DNA from: Sympetrum striolatum
Taxonomy: Eukaryota; Arthropoda; Insecta; Odonata; Libellulidae
NCBI GenBank assembly: GCA_947579665.1
Contig: OX388348.1
Coordinates: 2,232,001-2,296,000, forward strand
Length of the DNA stretch: 64,000 bases
Reading direction: 5' to 3'
Shown: positions 1-8,620 of the stretch, in pieces
How positions within the stretch are numbered: the stretch's first letter is position 1
Layout of the letters: the number at the start of each line of letters is the position of its first letter
Program-made: the position numbers and the translations under genes
Notes under the pieces: model-generated
The model's database searches: none
What the model was told of the DNA's origin: nothing
The model's input: only the letters and a program-made list of their open reading frames with translations

Positions 1-426
1 TTCAACCTTCAGAAAATACTTTGCAATGGCAAAGACAGATTTGACCGTTTAAAAAAATCAGGTATTTATCGGCTCGAATGCAACGACTGTGAGGGTGTAT
101 ATATCGGGCAAACTAGGCGCAATTTCTCCATCAGAACCAACGAACATAAAAGATGTTTTATTAATCAAGCCACATACTCGCATTTTGCCAAGCTCCTTCT
201 GGAGAACAACCATTCCTCTGACTTTGAACCCAAAATTTTGCATTTCTCCAACAGAGGCCAGAGACTCAACTTCCTGGAACAATTTTTAATTCTTTCTCAC
301 ATCAATTCCGCAAAATTTTCTGTTGTTGACGAGCACCTTTTCCCTTCCCACTCCCCACTGATTCAATGCATCCTACCACCCACTGATAGTGTTCCTCTAC
401 CTGCACTTCCGCGTCCTTACCCCTAA
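1..426 (+). CDS. Penelope-like retroelement, C-terminal GIY-YIG endonuclease (5' partial)
   Basis: Frame 1 is open from the first base of the window to a TAA at 424-426, giving 141 codons without their start. About 20 residues in, the protein reads SGIYRLECNDCEGVYIGQTRR, then N-x-S-I-R-T-N-E-H. This is the GIY and YIG signature, with the conserved Arg and the Glu-His helix, of the endonuclease joined to the reverse transcriptase of Penelope-like elements. The C-C pair between GIY and YIG is also typical of that group. The RT domain would lie upstream of the window. After the nuclease comes a Pro-rich tail of about 30 residues. The frame is intact over the visible part, so this copy may be fairly young, although its 3' flank is broken by a Tigger insertion. 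The family assignment is by motif recognition; a database search would settle it. Confidence 0.85.
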   Translation, partial: FNLQKILCNGKDRFDRLKKSGIYRLECNDCEGVYIGQTRRNFSIRTNEHKRCFINQATYSHFAKLLLENNHSSDFEPKILHFSNRGQRLNFLEQFLILSHINSAKFSVVDEHLFPSHSPLIQCILPPTDSVPLPALPRPYP

Positions 427-510
427 TCTCACCACCTCCCTTTTCCTTTCCCCTTCCTTTGTTCACCTTTTCCTATTTCATGGTTTTTCCGCTAGTTTTT
501 CTTTTGTATA

Positions 511-2539
511 CAGTGGTACCTCTTACTACGAGTTTAATCCGTTCCAAAAGCGAGCTCGTATTAAGAAATGCTCGTTTTAAAAAACAATTTTCCCCATTTA
601 ACTTAATTGAAATGCAATTAATCCGTTCCAGCCCCCACCCACCCCACCTCAATTTATAAAATTATTGTTAATTAACACGATGTAGTACAGTAATCAATGA
701 CATAAAAATTATTAATCATTACAAAAGATAAAGCAATGAAATAAAAAGGTTTTAATACGTCAATTACCTTTTAACTATGACAATCTGGGCGGGAGAGCGG
801 AGGACTACTGTTTTGGGGGAGAATCTCCTTTCAATAAAAAGTCAGGCACACAGTTTTGCGTTTTCTCTTGCACTGTCGCATCTAATGTAGGCAATTTGCC
901 TGGTGAACATTGTTCGTCCTCTGCAGTTCATTTTTTCAGAAACTTGTCAAGCAAAATTTGTTTCATACGGCTTTTAAAAATTTTTCTTAAGTGTTCCATA
1001 CCCTTATCGTTAAACAATGCAGCCGCACGCCCTGAATTAAATTTATCTGGGTGATGTTTTTCGGCAAAATCGGACAGTTCTTGCCACTTCGATAACATTT
1101 CTCTTAATTTTTTCAGATGGCAGCGCATCCTCCGACATTCCTGCTTTATCCTCCAATACGGTTTCCTCCACTGCATCTGACTGATTGTGCTCCTGAAGCA
1201 GCAGAATTTCTTCCGTCGTCATCATCTACAACGTCGTCGTCTTCTCCGTGGCCCTCGAGGAGTTCATTGATGTCGGCATCATCCACCTCCAGCCCCATGG
1301 ATTTACCAAGAGATACGATTTCTTCCACATCAGGCATTCCTGGTTTGAGTCCCATGGAGTCTCATTCGGAAACAGCTTCGGGCTACAGCTTCCTCCAAGC
1401 TGAATTCAGAGTTCTTCTGGTGACTCCCTGCCATGCCTGATCGATGATTTTGATGCAGTTAACGATATTAAAATGATCTTTCCAGAATTGGTGCAGAGTG
1501 AGTTTTGTATTCTCTGTGATATCAAAGCACTGACGAAAAAAAATGCTTGGTGTACAGTTACTTAAAATTGGAAATCACCTGCTGATCCATGGGCTGCAAG
1601 ATAGGGGCAGGAAGAGGATCTTGATGAAGCTGATCTCATCCAAAATTTCATCCTGAAGGTTCGGAGGGTGTCCCGGGGCATTGCCAAGCATGAGGAGGGC
1701 CTTGAGAGGAAACCCTCGTTCAAGTAGGAATGTCTTCACAGCCGGGCCGAAGGCGGTGTTTACCCACTCGATGGTAACTTCACGTTAGCCCTCCACATCA
1801 CTGGTAGCTTCTCCTTAATTATCTTGTGAGCCTTGAAGGCCCTGGGATTTTCCGAATGGTAGACCCAAAGAGGCTTGATTTTGCAGTCCCCACTGGCGTC
1901 AGCGCAAAAAGCAAGCGTCAGCCTATCCTTCATTGGCTTATGGCCTGGCAACTTCTTCTCCTCGGCGATGATGAACGTCCGTCTCGGCATCTTCTTTCAA
2001 AACAGGCCAGTCTCATCACAGTTAAAAACTTGCTTTGAGACGTAGCCCTGCGACGCGATGAGTTCGGCGAAGTCTTTAACGAACACTTCAGCTGCCTTGG
2101 TACCACACTGGTACACACTGTATAAGTTACAGAATACATTGAAAAAAAAATATTTGCCAGAACACAATTCAGAAATGCCTTTCCTACAATTTCAAAACGC
2201 GAACTGAGTGAGCGACGGCAGGGTGATCCAAGAAGAATTTTGATTTGGTCTTATCAGCATTGAACTCCACATCCCGCTTTGTTTTGGCTCATTTACCAAA
2301 GTGACCAACGTAAGCAACTTATAAAAGGGATTTTGTTTCGACCTTACCATTGGGTCCTTGGTAGCCCTGGTAGCTCGTCCACGAACTTATTAGACAGCGC
2401 CATCAAGCAGGATGCGATTATACCCGCACACTCGTAGTAAGAAATTTCGCTCGTCTTAAGAGTCGATATTTTGGCCGAGTGCCAGCTCGTAGTATGGAAC
2501 ACTCGTACTAAGGAACACTCGTAGTAAGAGGTACTACTG
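511..2539 (-). mobile_element. Tigger/pogo-type DNA transposon with TA target duplication
   Basis: The ends are inverted copies. The left end starts CAGTGGTACCTCTTACTACG at 511 and the right end, read on the minus strand from 2539, starts CAGTAGTACCTCTTACTACG. TA dinucleotides at 509-510 and 2540-2541 are the target duplication expected for Tc1/mariner/pogo elements. The inside encodes a broken Tigger-like transposase on the minus strand. At about 2.03 kb the element is close to the usual length of full Tigger copies, so it is nearly full length but decayed. It sits in the 3' untranslated part of the Penelope-like element. Confidence 0.88.
928..2139 (-). pseudogene. Tigger-like (DDE) transposase, broken
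   Basis: Minus-strand fragments in different frames read in the order expected for a Tigger transposase. At 1990-1760 is part of the DDE catalytic core ([20 protein letters not shown], then [12 protein letters not shown], then [14 protein letters not shown]). At 1355-1146 is the typical LGKSMGLEVDDADINELLEG segment. At 1225-1043 comes a TTEEILLLQ segment, and at 1176-928 the C-terminal piece with KWQELSDFAEKHHPDKF and an RGRA-like helix (GRAAALFNDKGMEHLRKIFK). The changes of frame and internal stops show it cannot make a working enzyme. The N-terminal DNA-binding part should lie between 2139 and 2500 but is not readable as one frame. Confidence 0.8.
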
Positions 2540-2566
2540 TATATATGTTTACAGTTATTGCTTTTT

Positions 2567-2605
2567 CACCTGATGATGGCGATTACTCGTTGAAACCTGG
2601 TCGTG
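2567..2605 (+). ncRNA. hammerhead-ribozyme-like core in the Penelope-like 3' region
   Basis: The stretch holds CTGATGA at 2570-2576 and GAAA at 2592-2595, the two invariant blocks of the hammerhead core, in correct order and spacing. Between them GCGA/TCGT can form a short stem II with one G-U pair. CC-T-GG after GAAA would make a very short stem III, followed by TC at 2601-2602 as the cleavage site. CAC (2567-2569) can pair with GTG (2603-2605) as stem I. Penelope-like elements are known to carry minimal hammerhead motifs with very short stem III, which fits this location. Activity is not shown. Confidence 0.5.
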
Positions 2606-2645
2606 TTTTTAAAATAAATCTGTGGAAAAAGTACAAGCCTTTCCT

Positions 2646-4746
2646 CATTTCTACTAGATGAATCATGTTTATAATAATAACCATCATTATCATAAAAAAG
2701 TTTCAGATAATGTTGACAGAAAGAAGATATTTCCTTTGAAGGTTATGTGATTAATTATCGAAGATTTTTCCAGGTAACAACTATTTTAAATGAATTAGAA
2801 ATGTATGATTATAAAATTCATTCCAGATTTCCTTACTTAAGAATGAGAGACAATTATAAAACTCAAAGAGTATTTTCAAGCAAAACGCCAATCATTAGCT
2901 CAGTTGTATCAAGGTAACTTTGTAGGTTATGAACAAAGAGGATGTAATTTGTAATCCATAAAACATCATCCATGAATAATGATATAATATGATTACAAAT
3001 TCGAATACCTTTGACTTGATAAATTATACCAAATCAGTATCAATCCAGCAGCGTGGTTGGCCCTGGATCTTAGTGGTCCTATTTGTTAAGTGGCACGGTA
3101 TAGCACTCATTACAATGGGGTGGTAAATAGAAGTGGTTCTCCGCTCTGAGAATTTATGGCATATAATGGACTAATGTCCTACGTTTCAACTAACTTCCTG
3201 GATTTACAAATATATTTAAGTGTTAAATGTAACTAATATTACACTCTAATCTATGTATTTACATAATATACAATTCAAGGGGAGTCCAAGATTTGGGTTT
3301 TGGAGTTTTCCAAGAGGAATATCAAAGAAGGCTTAAATCATCATCATTGCACGACGTATTTACAAATTTACAGTGGCATTTTAATTTAGGAACTAAAAGT
3401 AGGTAAAATGAGTAATAAGTTGAAAATTTGACAAGATTAAGTATAACTAGAACTAAGCACATATTTACAGGTTGCTTGAAGAGGTCATTAGGGCCAATCT
3501 CCCCTCCAGAGGTAATATGAAAACTTATACAATAAAAAAAATTAATACAGGAGTAGTTCAAAACAATGAGCCATTCAATTACTTAAGAGGTTTATAGGAA
3601 GTATTTTCACAGAGCTAGTGCGCATTTTATCTTATTTAGCTTGAATTAGCAATCCATCAAAACAGCTTTGTCTCCTGCTGAAGCACAACAAAATTATTTA
3701 GGATCTTCAGCAACCATCAGCAACAAAATGCTGATTAAAGCAACCATTAAACCTGACTAAATTTATCATGGGAAAACTTTTCCTCAATGAAGAAAAATCC
3801 ACAAAAATAAATAAATCACGGGAGGAGGAAATAATTCAATTCATTCTCCATAACACCTGAAAATACATTTTATTTAAAAAGCCTTACTCTATTTATATAA
3901 ATTATATGAATTGCACATTACATGTTTTCAGTGATTAAGCAGAGGTTAGCTATGATGATTTCCCATACTATGATTAATATAAGGAAAGGACCAGTTTGAA
4001 AAGTAAGAAAAGGGTGGAGATTGTCATTAAAATAATTTCTGCGCTAGAAGCTAATATTCAGGGTGGAAGCCATACTGTAAATACCTAAGTTGGTGTCGGC
4101 ATATAAGTATTTGATTTGTGTATGGATATCATACTGTTTGCTGATATATGAATTTAACATGCCAAACAAATCTGAATGTTGCTTAAAAAGAGTTTGAAAC
4201 ACAGCTTTTAAACGAAACTTCCCTTTAAACTTGTCTTCATACTATTACTATTATATGTATCAAATTAAACAAAGAATCCTTAACTATTCTTCATAACCAC
4301 CCAATTCATCTTTGTTTTACTTATTTTCTGAGATAATATGAATTTCCTCCATCAAAACTAATATTAGGCCTATTGACTAAATATTTCTGCGCAATAACTA
4401 ATTCCCTAACATAGAAAAATAAAATATGGCCTGAAAGAGTATATCAGTTACTTCACTGACAGCACATCGTAACGACGAAAAATTCAACGTAACTTAAATG
4501 AAGAGACAATACTCACAAAATATATACAATTTTCAGAAACGAACAAAATAAACAACGGCTAAATTTTCAAACAACAACAACTAAATTTTCGGCTATACTA
4601 ACTACAGATCAAAAACCCTGGTAAGAAATTTACCAAAACCCTTTATAGAACATGGATAGTTATTTTCTAACAGATAACAGGTGCAATAAGGAAATCCTTT
4701 GAATATCTCTATAAGACTCTGTACTCACTCGGTAGTTAATCATTAC
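2646..4746. other. AT-rich spacer, probably PTAR1 intron 2
   Basis: I recognise no gene, repeat or RNA here. Because the PTAR1 exon ending at 4747 has a good donor, this stretch is probably the beginning of its next intron. An open minus-strand run at 3561-3322 has no recognisable domain and no clear splice context. Confidence 0.4.
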
Positions 4747-4904
4747 CTTCTTTTTTGCGATCTCTCCTTAGATCCATCAGTCGCTGATATATGTAGCAAT
4801 ATACGTGGCGAACACACCATGATTCAAGACCCAAAGAATGACTGCAATGAAGCACTGGAGACTTATTCTGGTTTTCGTTTACCAGGACAATGTCAAACTC
4901 CGCT
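4747..4904 (-). CDS. PTAR1: PTAR1 homologue coding exon 2
   Basis: The acceptor is a clean pyrimidine-rich TTTTCGTTTCAG ending at 4905. The donor is GAAG|GTAATG with GT at 4746-4745. One base plus 52 codons plus one base are encoded, including the diagnostic LESWCV. Read through, the frame stops within three codons of the donor, which supports splicing there. Confidence 0.72.
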
Positions 4905-5136
4905 CTGAAACGAAAAGCAAAGCAGGCATAACAATACGTAGCGTAACCATGAACCCACTTGCTACGAGGCAAGAGAAATTGAAAGCAATTGTAATTGCTC
5001 ATGATATAAAATTGATTTTTCTCAATATTGACAATAACATGAATTTAACAAAATCTCACAATTCTGGATCCTTCTTAAAAACAGCTTCAATGTCAGCCAA
5101 AATTCTATCTGCTGCCGGAAAGGGATTGTCTTGCAT
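4747..5136 (-). CDS. PTAR1: PTAR1 homologue, first two coding exons (3' part missing)
   Basis: Joining exon 1 (5136-5060) to exon 2 (4904-4747) gives a start beginning MQDNPFPAADRILADIEAVF, then KKDPELAEFDIVLVNENQNK, SP, and later LGLESWCVRHVYCYIYQRL. This follows the N-terminus of animal PTAR1 (protein prenyltransferase alpha-subunit repeat-containing protein 1), where a short amphipathic start is followed by N-x-SP and LGVESWCVKFLLPYVHNKLL. PTAR1 is the alpha-like partner in the fourth protein prenyltransferase, which geranylgeranylates the SNARE Ykt6; that role is known for the mammalian protein and is inferred here. The tetratrico-like prenyltransferase repeats should be encoded further left and were not found. 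The start is the first ATG of the exon and gives the usual distance to the ESWC block. Confidence 0.75.
5060..5136 (-). CDS. PTAR1: PTAR1 homologue coding exon 1
   Basis: This exon holds 25 codons plus two bases. The start ATG is at 5136-5134. The donor is GT at 5059-5058 (GAATT|GTGAGA). Phase 2 matches the single leading base of the next exon, so the codon across the splice is Leu. Confidence 0.72.
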
Positions 5137-6024
5137 ATTAACAATAGCTTAACGGCGCACAATTTTAATAAGAATTTGTTACAGATATAAAGTTACGTTA
5201 AGAATAGAATGAACTCAACCTAGACAAAACTTCATATTTTATTAAATCATCCTTAAAGACGAATGTCAATCGATAAAACCAAGACTCAAAGTAGAAAATT
5301 CCACAAGACTGCAATGCGATGCACCTTTTTCGTTTGTCTGTTGTTTTCCCTCTCTTTTTGGTCCAATAAGGTAAATCTTGTCGAATTTCAACGATTTAAA
5401 AGCAGCATTTACTCAAATTATTGCAATTTCAGTAGTTAAAAACACCCATTATTGAAATTTCTTTAACTAATATTTCACGCAATGAGGATGAAATTGAGAA
5501 ACATTTATTTATTTAAATCTTTTCTCACTGAGCTAAAATTGCCGTACACTTTATCATGTTTGGACTAAGCATCTGAACGAAATCAAACTTCAATTGCAAA
5601 TCATTAATTTGTCCTGGAGTCTAACCTGATAACTTGTCTACGATATTAGAATCATTGATCATCCATTAAAAATACCGGGATCACAAAGAGGGAAAGCATT
5701 GTTCTGTTTACTAATCCGTTGATTTTATTGAACACTATAATCATAGTAAATTAGATTTATTTCCCCTTTATTTGAATTGTATTAAAATTCAGACGAACCA
5801 TTTATAATAATACTTCCATCTGATCCTTGGAACCAATTAACCTATATTTTTTATGCTAGGAAATAAGTTATTTATGTAGGAGCTAATAAATATCCCCATT
5901 TAGATTCCCTCTCTAACCAAAAACAGCAAAATTGTTTTAATATCATTATATATTTTATTTCAATCCAATTTATATTGTTCAAAAGGATTCCATACACCCT
6001 AACAAATGAGTTGAATGAAATATA
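5137..6024. promoter_or_regulatory. PTAR1 5' flank
   Basis: This stretch lies upstream of the PTAR1 start. The 5' UTR and promoter should be here, probably in the first 300 bases, but I cannot mark a transcription start or TATA element with confidence. The remainder is AT-rich with no recognised feature. Confidence 0.3.
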
Positions 6025-6032
6025 CTCAGAAA

Positions 6033-7442
6033 CAGGATTGGGCAAAATACTTGAAAAATGTATTTTAAATACAAAATACTTACCTCAAATGTATTTTAGA
6101 TAAAAAATACTCTTCAAAAATGTATGAACATACAAATAGTATTTTAAATACATATAAAAATACAAAATACTTTTAAAAAAACTGAGCTAGAAAAATTACA
6201 TACACATTGTATATCAACACATTTATTTCATAGAGGTTACAGGAAATCCAACTATATGTATAATTATTTGCTAACATCCCACCATTTCCTTTTAAAAACA
6301 CCAGCTTTCCAAATGAAGCATCACTTAAGTTCCGCCTTTGGGGGCTTTTTATTAAACCTGCAAAAGAAAATAGTTGTTCTACTGGGCCACTTGATGTAAT
6401 GCTTGTATTGTATTTTAAGAACATTTGCCTTACTAAAGGATATTTGTTCAAAATACTCAGGCACTTGGATTTATCATTTAAAAACTTCAATATTTCTAAA
6501 TCACAGTTGTTGCTTTCTACAATTTTAATGCTGCTTTCCTCGAAAGAAAACCATTCATCATCAGTGGATGAGTCATAATCACACTTTGGGGGTGTTTGAT
6601 TCATTCCTCTAGCTGAATTAACTATGAGGTCTTCTTCCTCTGCTGATCCCCAATATCAGCCACCTCATTTTAAAAAAAGGATGTGTACATGTTGCAAGAA
6701 TGGTCTCACTAACTTCAGATGCAAGAAGGAAGTGCTTTTGGAATCTTCTGCAAAATGCTCCATGCTCATCGATTTTTTGCAAAAATTTGGAAACTTTAAG
6801 CAATAATAACCTAACGCAACAATAATAACGCAAAAAAAATCATTGAGCTGAAACTTAGCCAATATGGGTTTCTCAAAGAGGTACGCAAATATAGAAAATT
6901 TCTCAACTTTTAAAAAATAGGCGTCGATTTCTGTTCAATTTTCCATGGAATCGCCCGCTTGTTTTTTGGGGGGGGTGCAATTACCCCTACTTTCCCCCTC
7001 TAGGAGCTGCCAATGATTAGGTGAGCATGTTGGTGTTGTTATACACTCTGCCATACGCCTCTGGTGGCTCACGGGGTATGAATGGTAAGAATCTAAATCT
7101 ACACACATCTAGCGGACAGCACACATTCACAACTGGAAACGAATGCATTTGTAAGCAATCTCTGTCTGGCGGCTGGATCAATATTTTATAAAAATTACGA
7201 GAATTTCTCCTGGAAAGAAAAATGAAACCAATAAAACAGCGTAAAGCCGATCTCCAACAATATTCATACGTGAAATGAAAAGTATTTCTGCAGGAGAATT
7301 TTCAAAATACAAATTACTCATAGAATGTATTTTTCAATACAAATACAAAATACTATGCTTGAAATGTATTTTCGATGCAAAATACAAATGTATCGAAAAT
7401 ACATATTTAAAATACAAGTATTTTCGATACTGCCCAACTCTG
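6033..7442 (-). mobile_element. hAT transposon relic with perfect 8-bp target duplication
   Basis: The left end is CAGGATTGGGCAAAATACTT and the right end, on the minus strand, is CAGAGTTGGGCAGTATCGAA. Both are hAT-type termini of the CAG...TTGGGCA form. CTCAGAAA occurs immediately outside both ends (6025-6032 and 7443-7450), a perfect 8-bp target duplication, the hAT hallmark. Subterminal regions are full of GTATTTT/AAAATAC direct and inverted repeats (6045-6175 and 7300-7430), probably transposase binding sites. At 1.41 kb the copy is much shorter than autonomous hAT elements and so is internally deleted. Confidence 0.92.
6173..6833 (-). pseudogene. hAT transposase C-terminal fragment, broken
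   Basis: Two minus-strand runs are hAT-like. The 6833-6618 run contains VSETILATCTHPFFKMRWL, the segment before the dimerisation domain. The 6604-6173 run contains LNKYPLVRQMFLKYNTSITS followed by SGPVEQLFSFAGLIKSPQRR and LSDASFGKLVFLKGNG, the hAT C-terminal dimerisation domain. The two are in different frames with a stop between them. The N-terminal zinc finger and most of the catalytic core are absent. It is not functional. Confidence 0.87.
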
Positions 7443-7450
7443 CTCAGAAA

Positions 7451-8578
7451 TAACTGATGATAATAAAGAGCATTTGTAAAGGTAACAAATTTAAAAAAGA
7501 AAGGATTAGACAATTTTATGTGCAACATCAAGTTTTCATTTTGTTATGTAAAGAACATTTATTCGATTGAATCTTTTCGGCTTATTATTATCTTATTACC
7601 TCTAGCCAAAAGTCAAGAAAGTATGTACCCAAATGTGTATTTCCAGGAGACTGATACTTTTTAAAGTTATAATTTTATACCTAAAATTTTCAAGTAGGTA
7701 AGTTTTGGACACTACTATACTGGTTAGGGTTTCTTATTATTCCTGATCCAGAAAGAAACACTCATGCTCTTCTCATTATGACATGATTTTCTACTTAAGC
7801 AGGTTTCCAATTTTAAGTCCTGCTTTTTGGAATTTAATGTGACCTTTTGTGTGTAGGAATTGTTCAAACTCTTACATCTATCTCATGATCCCTTTTGGAG
7901 TCATTTATTTTGTTTTGATTGACTTAATTTCATCTGACATGGATTTCAACATGTATTTATTCTTGCTACAAGCCTAAAAACTTTTGTTGTAATAGGTAAC
8001 AAAGAACATATAAAAAGGATGCTTCTTTACTTAAAGGTTTGGATTTAGGTTTATCCTTTTGAGATTCACATAGCAACTGCCTCTTGTAGAAGGTATGGAT
8101 ATTTTATTTGTAGCATCTAAATAGTTAAATGCATGGCAGCTGCATAATGCTAACAATTTATTCCATGTTAAAAAGTTTCTGTTGAAAATTCTGGAACAAC
8201 ATGCAAAAAACTATATAAGATAAGTATGCCTTTATTGCCTACAATTTGTAGGTTTCCCAAGCAAAGGAGGCAAACTTCAAGGGCCAACACTATTTAATAA
8301 ATTTCACCTGTTTATGCAAAAATAAACTTCAAAACATACAGATAATGCAGAAAATTGACAATTCAAGATAAAAATGTTTTTTCACAAAACATTAAATGTT
8401 ATGTATTCTTTTAGTGAACATCCCAGTCTTACATTTGGATATTTTCCCCTTTACATCTAAATCCAATAGCTATTAATTCACACCATATCAATAAGAAAGT
8501 GGCTGGTGAAGATATAAGCTTAAGATTCCTTTGCCCAAACTAAGCTTCCACTGAGTAACCAACAACTCCACTGCTGAT
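7451..8578. other. Downstream flank and probable 3' UTR of the DHRS11-like gene
   Basis: The stretch from the DHRS11-like stop to the hAT relic is AT-rich. Minus-strand AATAAA motifs near 8233 and 8158 could be polyadenylation signals. No other feature is seen. Confidence 0.35.
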
Positions 8579-8620
8579 TCAGTAATCTTCATCAGTTGGC
8601 AAGAATAGAAGGTCATGTAC
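8579..8620 (-). CDS. DHRS11: DHRS11-like exon 6 (last)
   Basis: This small exon encodes VHDLLFLPTDEDY and TGA at 8581-8579. The acceptor is TATATTTTAG ending at 8621. Its length, phase 0 and similarity to the IGDIQMRPTEQ tail of DHRS11 identify it, although it lies 4 kb from exon 5. Confidence 0.88.
   Translation of the reverse strand, partial: VHDLLFLPTDEDY

Larger units (their letters stand above)
1..2645 (+). mobile_element. Penelope-like element, 3' part, interrupted by Tigger
   Basis: The endonuclease ORF ends at 426. An untranslated stretch follows to about 510, a DNA transposon occupies 511-2539, and the Penelope-like 3' region resumes at 2542. That downstream part holds CTGATGA...GAAAC (see the ribozyme entry) and a tail near 2611-2645 (AATAAATCTGTGGAAAAAGT). 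The tail resembles the arms of the inverted repeat at 22184-22268, which supports reading it as the element's 3' terminus. The exact 3' end is not sharply defined. The 5' part, with the RT, lies left of the window. Confidence 0.7.

Noticed and set aside
58..282. Minus-strand open run at the window start
   Set aside because: Antisense to the GIY-YIG endonuclease frame.
3322..3561. Minus-strand run containing SGGEIGPNDLFKQP, considered as a PTAR1 exon
   Set aside because: No similarity to PTAR1 repeats that I can see, and its splice sites and phase do not fit exon 2.
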